A DNA stretch of 64,000 bases from Hyunsoonleella flava (GTDB lineage: Bacteria; Bacteroidota; Bacteroidia; Flavobacteriales; Flavobacteriaceae): contig NZ_SIRT01000001.1 in the NCBI RefSeq assembly GCF_004310325.1, positions 186,001-250,000 of the forward strand, in the 5' to 3' direction. A program made the position numbers and the translations under genes. Every line of letters begins with the position of its first letter. Within the stretch, counting starts at the first letter, position 1. Under the pieces are notes generated by a model. It was not told the DNA's origin, did not search any database, and worked only from the letters and a program-made list of their open reading frames with translations. Below, piece after piece: positions 26,373 to 35,263 of this stretch.

Positions 26373-26957
26373 ATGAATAACAAAAACGTCAAAAACATAA
26401 AGCACACGCTACTTTCAGATAACTATTATATTCTGAACAAAGTCACTTTTGACTATATGATGAAAAGTGGCAAATGGGTCAACCAAATGCGAGAGGTATA
26501 CGATAGAGGAGACGGTGCAGGAATTTTGCTCTATAATACCACTAAAAAAACAGTTATCCTTACAAAACAATTCAGGATGCCCACCTGTTTAAATGATAAT
26601 GATGACGGTATGTTGGTTGAAATCGCTGCTGGTATGTTGGATAAAGATAATCCCGAAGCCTGCATCATAAGAGAAACGGAAGAAGAAGTTGGTTATCGTT
26701 TAAAAGAAGTAAGAAAAGTTTATGAAGGCTATTCCTCTCCTGGTGTGATGACCGAAAAAATGCACTTTTTTGTTGGCGAATATACCGATGATATGAAAGT
26801 AAGTGAAGGCGGTGGTTTGGATAGTGAGGCAGAAGATATTGAGGTAATGGAACTTCCTTTTGAAAAGGCCGTAAATATGCTTCATAATGGGGAGATTGTG
26901 GATACGAGGACTATTGTGTTGTTGCAGTATGCCATCATTCATAAGTTGTTGGATTAA
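26373..26957 (+). CDS. nudK: NudK-like NUDIX hydrolase (GDP-mannose pyrophosphatase type)
   Basis: A 194-residue NUDIX protein. The box is GMLDKDNPEACIIRETEEEVG: it keeps the REtxEExG core but has seven residues between Gly and the first Glu, the spacing seen in the ADP-ribose/GDP-mannose branch that includes E. coli NudK. N-terminal RGDGAGILLYN and a C-terminal VMELPFEKAVNML also match. It would hydrolyse GDP-mannose or a related nucleotide sugar to GMP and sugar phosphate. Its stop codon directly abuts the ATG of the next gene (TAA-ATG), so the two are co-translated. Confidence 0.85.
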   Translation: MNNKNVKNIKHTLLSDNYYILNKVTFDYMMKSGKWVNQMREVYDRGDGAGILLYNTTKKTVILTKQFRMPTCLNDNDDGMLVEIAAGMLDKDNPEACIIRETEEEVGYRLKEVRKVYEGYSSPGVMTEKMHFFVGEYTDDMKVSEGGGLDSEAEDIEVMELPFEKAVNMLHNGEIVDTRTIVLLQYAIIHKLLD

Positions 26958-28193
26958 ATGGAAAAACTAAAACTAGCAAATCTATATAGAAGCGAACTTA
27001 TTCCCGTAAGCGGGAAATTGGTAGAGCGTTATAATAAATGCTTGGTAAAACTTGGATTTACAAAAACCAAACTCAAAACCTTCCATATTGATGGTATTGG
27101 TTGGAGTCCGGAAGTTGCTGAAGAAAAAGAAGATGCCAGCTATTTGAATAATGGAGAGGCTAATCCACATGGCATTATTATTTCGCCGCTTCAAAAAGGA
27201 AAGCCTGTATACTTACCCTTTCATACATTTGATAGGGATATGATGAAGTATATCTTTAAAATTCATGGTGTTAAGATTAAAGATATCACTAGAGACAGTG
27301 CAATATGTTTAGATTTCGACCAAGGCATTGATGCGTTTTACGAACCGCTAGATGTTTTAAAGTATAACGAAATCACTATCAAATTTCATTTAATTGATAA
27401 TCTTGATAAGATAAAGGAGGAGCAGTTACAACTTGTTGAGGAATTCAATAGAGATAACAACTTTATCAGTGAAACCATGCACCAAAAGTTATTGGATTCG
27501 GCTAAAACCTATGGCGATTTAAGAGATAGAGATTTAGAACTACAAGAGGTACAATACACAACAGATTCCTTTTATACTAGAGCATTTGGTGGTGTTTACA
27601 TACTGCGCGATTTTATAGTGCCTATAGTCATATTTGAAGATGAAGAATGGCACAAAGAGGCTATTAAAGACACCACTCATGATGTTTTGATTTACCATAT
27701 TCAACAACCCGAGCTAATGGATAAATTAAGCAGCCACTCTATCATAAGTTATGATTTAGAAGCTTCTGTAAAAACAAAACGTTACGACAGAATCAAGAAA
27801 TTCGAGATGTTTTTGCATCTAAAAAAACCGAAACATCCTATTCAGGAAATACTCGATAATCCTATTTTATTCAAAAGCTATTTAAATAAGTTAGATATAA
27901 AATCTCGAAAAAAGATAATGAGTGTAGAACGTTATTTGGAGAAAATAGAAACCAGTAACGAGTTTAAAATAGCTGATATTGTTGATCCAAAGTTATTTCA
28001 GTCATTACATCAGCCACATTCGTCTTTAGAACCAAAACATCAAGATTTAATTTGGAAACTATTGATAAATATTGCACCTAAAGATGTACTGTATTGGTAT
28101 TGGTACGACAAACCTGATTTTTATGATAGTTTTTCAACCTGGGACGATTCATTTAAAGATTGGGTTGTGGAAACGATTAGTAACAATATTTAA
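26958..28193 (+). CDS. Protein of unknown function (possibly DUF6638-like), AAA+ cluster gene 5
   Basis: A 411-residue soluble protein starting immediately after the NudK stop codon. Features: N-terminal KLANLYRSELIPVSGKLVER, a central DRDLELQEVQYTTDSFYTR, and an aromatic C-terminus YWYWYDKPDFYDSFSTWDDS. There is no signal peptide or membrane segment. It recalls an uncharacterised Bacteroidetes family (I believe DUF6638, from memory only). The tight coupling to the NUDIX gene suggests a shared role. Confidence 0.75.
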   Translation: MEKLKLANLYRSELIPVSGKLVERYNKCLVKLGFTKTKLKTFHIDGIGWSPEVAEEKEDASYLNNGEANPHGIIISPLQKGKPVYLPFHTFDRDMMKYIFKIHGVKIKDITRDSAICLDFDQGIDAFYEPLDVLKYNEITIKFHLIDNLDKIKEEQLQLVEEFNRDNNFISETMHQKLLDSAKTYGDLRDRDLELQEVQYTTDSFYTRAFGGVYILRDFIVPIVIFEDEEWHKEAIKDTTHDVLIYHIQQPELMDKLSSHSIISYDLEASVKTKRYDRIKKFEMFLHLKKPKHPIQEILDNPILFKSYLNKLDIKSRKKIMSVERYLEKIETSNEFKIADIVDPKLFQSLHQPHSSLEPKHQDLIWKLLINIAPKDVLYWYWYDKPDFYDSFSTWDDSFKDWVVETISNNI

Positions 28194-28241
28194 AAAATAT
28201 AGACTAATTTTATAGACACTTGATTAACTAAAAAGATAAAT

Positions 28242-28769
28242 ATGACCTTAGAACTTATAATATTCGTCGGTGCTATATTATTTGGTGCATTGCTGTATTG
28301 GAGAGAATCCCATGGAAATAAATTATATCGATTTTTTAACAAATTGATGTATTCCAAAGAGTTACAAATGAAGCCAACGGATAAAACAGGTTTTTTATAT
28401 CAGCAGAAGCTCATTGTCCGACTAGTATTTATCGGGTTTTTGTTTCTAATTGGAATTGTGGTTACTCGATTTTTAATACCTATTGATATTGCTACAATTT
28501 CAATATTTGCATCAATGATTGTAGGTACGCTTTTGGGTACGTATTTGGCGGGTTTTATTTTTAAATCGAGCGAAGTAATTGACGAAAAAAGCGAGTCTAT
28601 TGAAGATTTGGTGCATGACACCATAGAAAAAGGCAAAGATATCATGGAAGATATAAAAACTAAGAAACCGCCCGTAATTGAGGAGGCTAAAAAAGAAATA
28701 GAAAACGAGCCAAAACCAGAGAAAAAAAGTGCTAGAGACAGGCTTAAAGACAAAGGCTATTTAAAATGA
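28242..28769 (+). CDS. Membrane protein with charged cytosolic tail, AAA+ cluster gene 6
   Basis: A 175-residue protein. Hydrophobic helices lie at about 2-17, 63-84 and 90-112; the C-terminal third is strongly charged (KKEIENEPKPEKKSARDRLK) and probably cytosolic. No known domain. Its stop overlaps the next start by four bases (ATGA), which implies translational coupling. Confidence 0.75.
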   Translation: MTLELIIFVGAILFGALLYWRESHGNKLYRFFNKLMYSKELQMKPTDKTGFLYQQKLIVRLVFIGFLFLIGIVVTRFLIPIDIATISIFASMIVGTLLGTYLAGFIFKSSEVIDEKSESIEDLVHDTIEKGKDIMEDIKTKKPPVIEEAKKEIENEPKPEKKSARDRLKDKGYLK

Positions 28770-28954
28770 TTTCTAACAGAACTAGGTATATAATGATTGC
28801 ATTGTTTGCAATTTTATTGATCACGGAACTTTGTATTTACGACTACGGTAGCAATTTTGACTGGAAAAACACATTGAGGTTAGCTACACCCATATTGATG
28901 ATAATTGCCATGATTTTGAGTATCAAGCATGTAAATAAACATGGCGAAAACTAA
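28766..28954 (+). CDS. Small two-helix membrane protein, AAA+ cluster gene 7
   Basis: A 62-residue protein with two hydrophobic helices (about 5-23 and 35-52) and a short basic tail (KHVNKHGEN). It begins within the stop codon of the previous gene and ends 11 bp before the next. It is too short for family assignment, but the ATGA overlap makes it a convincing gene. Confidence 0.75.
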   Translation: MISNRTRYIMIALFAILLITELCIYDYGSNFDWKNTLRLATPILMIIAMILSIKHVNKHGEN

Positions 28955-28965
28955 CATTATTTAAG

Positions 28966-30663
28966 ATGATAAAAAACTACTGGAATAAAGGGAAAAAGCA
29001 AAAAACGATTACAATTATTGTTGGTTTAATAGTGCTCATCTCATTATTTGTTTTACGTGATGACTATCAACCAGCGTTGTTGTTTGTGCGCAAGTTTATT
29101 TTCGTCATTTTACTTAGTGGAATTATCTTGTTTTTTGGACTTCGGAAATTCAGAAGATCTGCTAGTACTGGCGGCAGGTTGGGAATTCTTGCAGTTTTAG
29201 CATTGTTTTTTGGCCTTTTATATGTGGTGGGTTGGCACTTTAAAATGTACGATTATATGAAAACGTACAATGTATTTAATCATTTAAACAAAGTGGAAAT
29301 CAACGAACTGCCGTTAACGCAAAATGAACGCATTCAACCTTTACGGAACATCTTCTCAATGGCGAATGAAAGTGTAGGAGAAACTAAGGATGTTTCGTTA
29401 CCGCATTTGGTAAGAATAGACGATGAAAACAAGTGGACGATGGCCATTCAACCTACCGAAAAATATGTTTGGCAAGGGATTACTGATAATACAGAAGAGG
29501 TGTTTGCGGTATCAAGTACAACACCATTTCCCAGATTTTCAAGTGAAAACAGGATTCCTGTTACCTTTTCAATTGGTGAATCCTTAAAATTTAGTAGAAA
29601 TACATACAATGCCGTAGTGCAACGTTTTAATTTCTTTCAGTTATTTACTTTAGAGCCAAGTGATACCTATTATATGAAAGACGATTTTGGAAAGTGGGTG
29701 CAAGTGGTCAGTCTTATTAAATGGAAAGGTTTTTTATTTCCTTATCCTACCTTTGGTGGCGTAATGGTGATTGATAATGGCGAACATGATTTTGGTGATT
29801 ATGTTGAGAGGATTTTGATTGGAAAGGGAACTTACATAAGTCCTGAAGAAATGAAGAATCATATTTATTTAACACGACAAAATACATTGGCAGAAAAAGT
29901 ATCACGACTCCAAGCTGAATCCTTGAAGTTTTTAGGAGGCTTTAGCGATCCGTTGCCTTGGAATATGGAAACGGCGGTAAAAATTCCTGAAATGCCTAAG
30001 GACCAAAACCAGCAGCCCTATGTAACCGATTTTGATTTTTCTGAAACTGAAACAGGAGCTTACAGTGGTTTGTACCATTGGTTTGGTTTAGAGCCAGTAG
30101 GGGAAGAGCGCACAAGTTTAAGTTTTAGTGTTTTTGTACCCGCTGATGGTACAGATAAATTATATTATTACAACCATGCCGCTAAAAAGCAGGGTTATGC
30201 TGGGGTTTCGGCGATGCCTCTAAAAGTACAGGAATCGCGAAAAGAATATGATTGGACAGCAAATACCCCTGTGGAATTCAGGCCTTACATAAAAAATATT
30301 GCTGGTAAGAAACGTATGTTTTTCATGGGAACGGTATCTTCAATAAGTGATAAGAATGCGCAACAGTTTGATGGTTCGGCTACTCCAGATTTGGTATTGA
30401 TTGATAGTGAGTATCGTGATGTGGTATGGATAGATGTAAAACATCCTAGCCAATGGGATAAAACAGTTTACGATCAGTTAAATGAAGCTTGGAGAGCCAG
30501 TGAAGGTATTGGTTATTATTTTGCAGAGGAAAAAAGAGAAATTGACATAGCTGAATCGGTTAAAGATTCACTGAATAAAGCAATTCCCATCGATAGCGAT
30601 AAAAACAAACTGCTTGACAAACTTCAAAGACAAATTGATTCATTGAAATCAATCACTAATTAG
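28966..30663 (+). CDS. Membrane-anchored protein with large outer domain, AAA+ cluster gene 8
   Basis: A 565-residue protein. Three hydrophobic helices (about 14-31, 39-57, 71-90) are followed by a domain of about 470 residues, probably extracytoplasmic, with no family I recognise (motifs YVWQGITDNTEEVFAVSS, YHWFGLEPVGEE). The C-terminus is a short coiled coil (SDKNKLLDKLQRQIDSLK). It follows gene 7 by 11 bp. The layout suggests a component that connects a cytosolic machine to the periplasm or envelope. Confidence 0.78.
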   Translation: MIKNYWNKGKKQKTITIIVGLIVLISLFVLRDDYQPALLFVRKFIFVILLSGIILFFGLRKFRRSASTGGRLGILAVLALFFGLLYVVGWHFKMYDYMKTYNVFNHLNKVEINELPLTQNERIQPLRNIFSMANESVGETKDVSLPHLVRIDDENKWTMAIQPTEKYVWQGITDNTEEVFAVSSTTPFPRFSSENRIPVTFSIGESLKFSRNTYNAVVQRFNFFQLFTLEPSDTYYMKDDFGKWVQVVSLIKWKGFLFPYPTFGGVMVIDNGEHDFGDYVERILIGKGTYISPEEMKNHIYLTRQNTLAEKVSRLQAESLKFLGGFSDPLPWNMETAVKIPEMPKDQNQQPYVTDFDFSETETGAYSGLYHWFGLEPVGEERTSLSFSVFVPADGTDKLYYYNHAAKKQGYAGVSAMPLKVQESRKEYDWTANTPVEFRPYIKNIAGKKRMFFMGTVSSISDKNAQQFDGSATPDLVLIDSEYRDVVWIDVKHPSQWDKTVYDQLNEAWRASEGIGYYFAEEKREIDIAESVKDSLNKAIPIDSDKNKLLDKLQRQIDSLKSITN

Positions 30664-30812
30664 CAATGTTGTTATCAACTGAACGGATTATGTGAGATAT
30701 TAATCCTTTTCTAATAAAATTTTTATAACCTAATATTGAAGGTTAATTTGTTTTATTTCAATGTGTTATGGTTTTTTGTTTGAACTAAATTTTATTTCTA
30801 AACATCTAAAAG

Positions 30813-30828
30813 ATACGCTATTGCGTAT
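30813..30828. other. Perfect 6-bp hairpin in the leader of the anchored coiled-coil gene
   Basis: ATACGC-TATT-GCGTAT. Together with TAACCT/AGGTTA near 30727-30752 and GACTTTT/AAAAGTC at 30879-30897 it gives the 263-bp gap three hairpins. None has a T-run. Confidence 0.4.
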
Positions 30829-30926
30829 ATGTTCATGTAAGCAAAACGCTAATAGATCTATTCTAAAAAATTAAAAAGGACTTTTTTGCTAAAAGTCTTA
30901 GTATTAACACTAAAAAGACAATAATT

Positions 30927-31808
30927 ATGGAAAATAAAAGCAACACAGGTTTAAAAGTGGCATTAGGTATAGCTTTGGTTTTATTTTTAGCTACTGGATT
31001 TTACACAATGAATTTGTATAAAGAAAGTAAGGATACCAAAAATGAATTAAGCGCTGAAAAAGAATTGGTAATGAATGATTTGAACGCTATGGCAAAGCAA
31101 TACGATGAGGCCATCGCTGAAAATGACATCGCCAACAAGGATTTAATTGAAGCAAGAGACCGTATTCAAGGTTTAATAGATTCTTTAAGGATTTCAGAAA
31201 CCAATGTAAAGAGTCTATGGCGCTACAAAACAAAATACAGAAACCTTCAAAAGGAAATGGATGTTTTATTGGCTTTAAATGATTCACTTAAAATTGAAAA
31301 TTCATATCTAGCAACTTCATTGGACAGCACACGCGTTAGGCTTGAAGAACGCACTATGTTTACAGATTCATTATTAGTGCAGAACACAGCACTTGCTGAA
31401 GTTGTTGAAAACGCATCGATTTTAAATACTGTTGATTTAAAAGGATTTGGTGTTATTGAAAGAACTTCAGGAAAATTAATTCCAACGGAAAGAGCCAGAA
31501 GAGCTGATAAAATTAGAGTATGCTTTACAGTTGCTAAGAACCCATTGGTACAAGCTGGAGATCAAGAATTATATGTTCAAGTGATTGACCCGAATAACAA
31601 TATTTTGGGAGCTAATGAACAAGTGGTTTTTGATGAGAAAACTTTAAACTATAGTGTTGTAAGCAAGTTTAACTATGAAAGTGCTAACTTAAATGTTTGT
31701 GAGTTTGTAACTTCTAATGGAGATAGTGATTTTGAAAAAGGACGCTACGTTGTAAACGTATTTAATAAGAAAGACCTCGTATCAACTTCAGAGTTTACAT
31801 TGAAGTAA
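30927..31808 (+). CDS. Membrane-anchored periplasmic coiled-coil protein, AAA+ cluster gene 9
   Basis: A 293-residue protein. One helix near the N-terminus (about 9-28, LKVALGIALVLFLATGFYTM) anchors a coiled coil (about 30-150, with repeated DSLR/NDSLKIENSYL units), followed by a compact beta-rich domain (VCFTVAKNPLVQAGDQELYV, then VIDPNNNILG). The beta domain resembles those in other Bacteroidetes anchored coiled-coil proteins of unknown function. It is co-directional with the cluster, but a 263-bp gap with hairpins means it may have its own promoter. A strong terminator closes the region. Confidence 0.8.
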   Translation: MENKSNTGLKVALGIALVLFLATGFYTMNLYKESKDTKNELSAEKELVMNDLNAMAKQYDEAIAENDIANKDLIEARDRIQGLIDSLRISETNVKSLWRYKTKYRNLQKEMDVLLALNDSLKIENSYLATSLDSTRVRLEERTMFTDSLLVQNTALAEVVENASILNTVDLKGFGVIERTSGKLIPTERARRADKIRVCFTVAKNPLVQAGDQELYVQVIDPNNNILGANEQVVFDEKTLNYSVVSKFNYESANLNVCEFVTSNGDSDFEKGRYVVNVFNKKDLVSTSEFTLK

Positions 31809-31828
31809 GACAGATAATCTTTTAATAG

Positions 31829-31866
31829 AAAAAAGCCCAAAAGTATTGACTTTTGGGCTTTTTTAT
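31829..31866 (+). terminator. Strong terminator ending the AAA+ cluster
   Basis: AAAAAAGCCCAAAAG pairs with CTTTTGGGCTTTTTT around a short loop, followed by T-rich sequence. Confidence 0.9.
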
Positions 31867-31961
31867 TTTTTACATGGGAAATTATAGCCTTATGTAGAAT
31901 TTTTTTCTGTGTTTTGGAAACAAGTTCTATATTGTGCATACCAACCAACCCACATAACCCA

Positions 31962-32543
31962 ATGTTTAACAATGATGAATTCTCAGACTCTTTTGGTCAT
32001 ATACCCGAAGAGACTTTTTTAAAAATCAAGGGGATTTCGGAGTTCAAAAAATTTGATCCTCACGTTCAATTGGATGAACTCGGAAAAGTACCCTCAAAAT
32101 TGTATTTGCTAATATCAGGAGTAATGCGATGTTACATTACTTCAGAATCAGGAAAAGAATTTAACAAGCGTTTCTTTTTTCCTATGAACTTTGCAGGATC
32201 ACTTACGGCTTTGATAAAGAATGCACCATCCGAAGTTGTGTATGAAACTATTACAGAATGTAGCCTCTACGAAATTGATTATAAAGAGCTAAAGCAGATG
32301 TGCGCTACTGATATAGTAATTAGCAATTTGTACACAGTTATTCTTGAAAAAGTTTTTATGCGGTACGAAAAACGACAGTTAGAGCTTATTTCCATGAATG
32401 CTTCACAACGCTATCTCAAACTAAAAGAGGATATACCAAATATTGATAAGTTAGTACCTCAATATCATATAGCATCTTACTTGAGTGTAACACCTGTTCA
32501 GATGAGCAGAATAAGAAAAAAAATGAAAGAATCTCAGGATTAA
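31962..32543 (+). CDS. Crp/Fnr-family transcriptional regulator
   Basis: A 193-residue protein with an N-terminal cyclic-nucleotide-binding-like beta barrel (LISGVMRCYITSESGKEFNK, then PMNFAGSLTALI) and a C-terminal helix-turn-helix (HIASYLSVTPVQMSRIRKKM). This is the usual compact Bacteroidetes Crp form. The Crp-type ligand residues are not obvious, so the signal is unknown. The start is set at the ATG at 31962; an upstream ATG at 31914 adds 16 residues before the barrel. The nearest genes give no clear target. Confidence 0.88.
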   Translation: MFNNDEFSDSFGHIPEETFLKIKGISEFKKFDPHVQLDELGKVPSKLYLLISGVMRCYITSESGKEFNKRFFFPMNFAGSLTALIKNAPSEVVYETITECSLYEIDYKELKQMCATDIVISNLYTVILEKVFMRYEKRQLELISMNASQRYLKLKEDIPNIDKLVPQYHIASYLSVTPVQMSRIRKKMKESQD

Positions 32544-32575
32544 CAAATGTTAACCTCTATAACTTTTGATTGCTA

Positions 32576-32583
32576 TATATTTG
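32576..32583 (+). promoter_or_regulatory. Promoter-like TATATTTG ahead of a terminator, without an ORF
   Basis: An exact TAnnTTTG match in the 147-bp gap between the Crp gene and fumC. About 50 bp later a terminator begins on the same strand, so a transcript of about 75-80 nt could arise here. No good TTG is seen at -33. Confidence 0.35.
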
Positions 32584-32635
32584 TAGTGATATCTTCCAGA
32601 TATTAAATTATAGGAGGATTAATAGCTAACCGACC

Positions 32636-32667
32636 AAAAAAAGCAGGTAATAAACCTGCTTTTTTTA
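32636..32667. terminator. Bidirectional terminator between the Crp gene and fumC
   Basis: AAAAAAAGCAGG-TAATAAA-CCTGCTTTTTTT. Seven A and seven T flank the stem, so it works for both strands. Confidence 0.88.
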
Positions 32668-32690
32668 TGTCGATTTTTTTATGGTACGCC

Positions 32691-34088
32691 TTATTTTAAG
32701 GAACCCACCATGTCCTCAGGTTTTACCCATTCGTCATATTCCTCTGCAGTGACATATCCAAGGTTTATAGCTTCTTCTTTAAGTGTAGTTCCATTTTTAT
32801 GGGCGGTATTTGCAATTTCTGCTGCCTTATAATATCCAATTTTGGTATTTAATGCTGTGACAAGCATTAAAGAATTATTTAGTAATTCTTTAATTACAGC
32901 ATGATTGGGTTCAATACCAACGGCGCAATTTACATCAAAACTAACGCAGGCATCTCCTAGAAGTCGTGCAGATTGCAATACATTAGCAGCCATTACAGGT
33001 TTAAAAACATTAAGTTCGTAATGTCCTTGTGTACCGCCAACAGAGACGGTAACGTCATTACCAATTACTTGTGCACAAACCATGGTTAGGGCTTCACACT
33101 GAGTAGGATTTACTTTCCCTGGCATGATAGAACTTCCTGGTTCATTTGCAGGAATGATGATCTCACCAATTCCTGAACGAGGTCCGGATGCCATCATTCT
33201 AATGTCGTTTGCAATCTTATTTAAAGAAACAGCTAATTGTTTTAGGGCGCCATGAGTTTCTACTAAAGCATCATGTGCAGCTAAAGCTTCAAATTTATTT
33301 GGTGCGGTTACAAAAGGTAACCCTGTAAATTCTGCTATATATTCAGCAACGCGCTTACTATAGCCTTTAGGCGTGTTTAATCCAGTTCCTACGGCTGTTC
33401 CTCCTAAGGCTAACTCGCTTAAATGAGACAATGTATTTTCCAAGGCTTTTAATCCATGATCTAATTGAGCCACATAGCCAGAAAGTTCTTGTCCTAAAGT
33501 CAATGGAGTTGCATCCATTAGGTGTGTCCTACCGATTTTTACAACATCCTTAAATTCCTGTGATTTTTTATTTAAGGTATCCCGTAGTTGTTTTACACCT
33601 GGTATTGTAGTTTCTACAATTTTTTTGTAAGCTGCAATATGCATTCCAGTAGGGAAGGTGTCATTCGAGGATTGCGATTTATTTACGTCATCATTAGGTT
33701 GAATTGTTTTTTCACCCTCACCTATAACTTTTCCAGCTATTTGATGTGCTCTGTTAGCTACTACTTCATTAACATTCATGTTACTTTGTGTACCAGAACC
33801 TGTTTGCCAAATTACTAAAGGGAATTGGTCGTCATGTTTACCTTCCAAAATCTCGTCACAAACCTTGGCAATTAAATCACGTTTTTCTATATCTAAAACT
33901 CCTAATTCACAATTGGTGTATGCTGCAGCCTTCTTTAAGTATGCAAAACCATAAACAATTTCTAATGGCATTGAACCACTGGGGCCAATTTTAAAATTAT
34001 TTCTAGAGCGTTCAGTTTGCGCGCCCCAAAGTTTATCAGCGGGCACTTTTACCTCGCCCATAGTATCTTTTTCTATTCTAAAACTCAT
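32691..34088 (-). CDS. fumC: Fumarate hydratase class II
   Basis: A 465-residue homotetrameric, iron-independent enzyme of the TCA cycle that converts fumarate to L-malate. The superfamily signature [15 protein letters not shown] is intact, as are [17 protein letters not shown] and the catalytic histidine region [17 protein letters not shown]. Length matches FumC. An exact TAACTTTG element on the minus strand 26 bp upstream (34121-34114) is a probable -7 box. It is a single gene, divergent from the peroxiredoxin. Confidence 0.97.
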   Translation of the reverse strand: MSFRIEKDTMGEVKVPADKLWGAQTERSRNNFKIGPSGSMPLEIVYGFAYLKKAAAYTNCELGVLDIEKRDLIAKVCDEILEGKHDDQFPLVIWQTGSGTQSNMNVNEVVANRAHQIAGKVIGEGEKTIQPNDDVNKSQSSNDTFPTGMHIAAYKKIVETTIPGVKQLRDTLNKKSQEFKDVVKIGRTHLMDATPLTLGQELSGYVAQLDHGLKALENTLSHLSELALGGTAVGTGLNTPKGYSKRVAEYIAEFTGLPFVTAPNKFEALAAHDALVETHGALKQLAVSLNKIANDIRMMASGPRSGIGEIIIPANEPGSSIMPGKVNPTQCEALTMVCAQVIGNDVTVSVGGTQGHYELNVFKPVMAANVLQSARLLGDACVSFDVNCAVGIEPNHAVIKELLNNSLMLVTALNTKIGYYKAAEIANTAHKNGTTLKEEAINLGYVTAEEYDEWVKPEDMVGSLK

Positions 34089-34113
34089 TTCGATGGATAT
34101 TATAAGTAAGCTA

Positions 34114-34121
34114 CAAAGTTA
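34114..34121 (-). promoter_or_regulatory. Putative -7 promoter element for fumC
   Basis: TAACTTTG on the minus strand, 26 bp upstream of the start codon, matches TAnnTTTG exactly. The -33 TTG is not clear. Confidence 0.45.
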
Positions 34122-34274
34122 GGTCTTTTCTAACGTTTATAATTATGATTTTTGTTAGTTTTTACGTCTGTTTTTTAACATTTAAATAACTAATTTAATG
34201 TTACTAAGAATCTAAAATCTATTAATTTAGTAGGAATAAAGTAAAATTAACATATACACACTAAAAATAAAATT

Positions 34275-34916
34275 ATGGCAACAATTAGACTAGGAGATGA
34301 AGCTCCAAATTTTAATGCGAAAACTACTGAAGGCGACATTAATTTCCATGACTGGTTAGGAGACAGTTGGGGTATTTTATTTTCCCATCCAGCAGATTAT
34401 ACACCGGTTTGTACTACAGAATTAGGAACTGTAGCTAAATATAAAGAAGAGTTTGATAAGCGTAATGTGAAAGTTGTGGCACTGAGCGTTGACGGATTAG
34501 ATTCTCATAAAGGTTGGATTGGGGATATTAACGAAACCCAGGGTACAACTGTAAACTTCCCGATAATTGCGGATGAAGATAGAAAAGTATCTGAACTTTA
34601 TGATATGATTCATCCAAATGCAGACAGTAAGCTAACGGTACGTTCAGTTTTTGTGATTGGTGATGATAAAAAAGTGAAATTAATCATTACATATCCCGCT
34701 TCAACGGGAAGAAATTTTGACGAATTGCTAAGGGTAATAGATTCTCTACAGCTTACTGCATACCATAAAGTAGCTACACCAGCAAACTGGAATAACGGGG
34801 AAGATGTGGTAGTATCTCCTGCTATAGCAACTGAAGACATACCGAGTATGTTTCCTAAAGGGCATAAGGTTGTAAAACCGTATTTACGCACAACACCACA
34901 ACCAAATTTAGACTAG
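34275..34916 (+). CDS. Peroxiredoxin of the Prx6 (1-Cys) type
   Basis: A 213-residue thiol peroxidase. The peroxidatic motif PADYTPVCTTELG puts the active cysteine at residue 46 with the conserved T-x-x-C. The long C-terminal dimerisation region (TPANWNNGEDVVVSPAI, then PYLRTTPQPNLD) is typical of Prx6-type enzymes and distinguishes it from AhpC and BCP. No resolving cysteine is evident, so an external reductant is needed. It reduces hydrogen peroxide and alkyl hydroperoxides in the cytosol. It is a single gene. Confidence 0.93.
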   Translation: MATIRLGDEAPNFNAKTTEGDINFHDWLGDSWGILFSHPADYTPVCTTELGTVAKYKEEFDKRNVKVVALSVDGLDSHKGWIGDINETQGTTVNFPIIADEDRKVSELYDMIHPNADSKLTVRSVFVIGDDKKVKLIITYPASTGRNFDELLRVIDSLQLTAYHKVATPANWNNGEDVVVSPAIATEDIPSMFPKGHKVVKPYLRTTPQPNLD

Positions 34917-34949
34917 TTAAAAAAACTGTTAATAATTTTTGGTTTAATA

Positions 34950-34980
34950 TTGTAAAACAAAAGGCTTTGTAGTAACTTTG
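34950..34980 (+). promoter_or_regulatory. Bacteroidetes-type promoter for the 59-residue membrane protein gene
   Basis: TTG at 34950-34952 and TAACTTTG at 34973-34980 with a 20-nt spacer, 25 bp before the ATG at 35006. Confidence 0.6.
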
Positions 34981-35005
34981 CTAAATATTAATTAAGACGT
35001 TTAAA

Positions 35006-35185
35006 ATGTTATTCGAATTTGACCAGTATTTAGGATTTTTAGCTTTCTTAACAATTTTGACCATTGGATTTTGGTTAATGATTTTTTTGTTGACCTTTGT
35101 GATTCCTTATTGGATAGGAGGATCGTTAATTGAAAGATTAAAAGAAATTAGAGAAGAGAAAAAAGCGAAGCGTCTGCAGAGTTAG
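35006..35185 (+). CDS. Small membrane protein, 59 residues
   Basis: Opens MLFEFDQYLGFLAFL. Two hydrophobic stretches (about 9-20 and 22-38) are followed by an amphipathic, highly charged tail (ERLKEIREEKKAKRLQS). A full promoter lies upstream and a terminator downstream, which makes it an independent transcription unit and supports its reality in spite of its size. No family is recognised. Confidence 0.68.
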   Translation: MLFEFDQYLGFLAFLTILTIGFWLMIFLLTFVIPYWIGGSLIERLKEIREEKKAKRLQS

Positions 35186-35215
35186 ACTAATTTAGAAAAA
35201 GATAATATTAAATAT

Positions 35216-35243
35216 AAAAGGAAGCAAAATGCTTCCTTTTTTG
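35216..35243 (+). terminator. Terminator after the 59-residue membrane protein gene
   Basis: GGAAGC-AAAAT-GCTTCC, preceded by A and followed by at least six T. It may also serve the converging arsC-like gene. Confidence 0.85.
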
Positions 35244-35263
35244 TTAGAATACCGTTCGAAATA

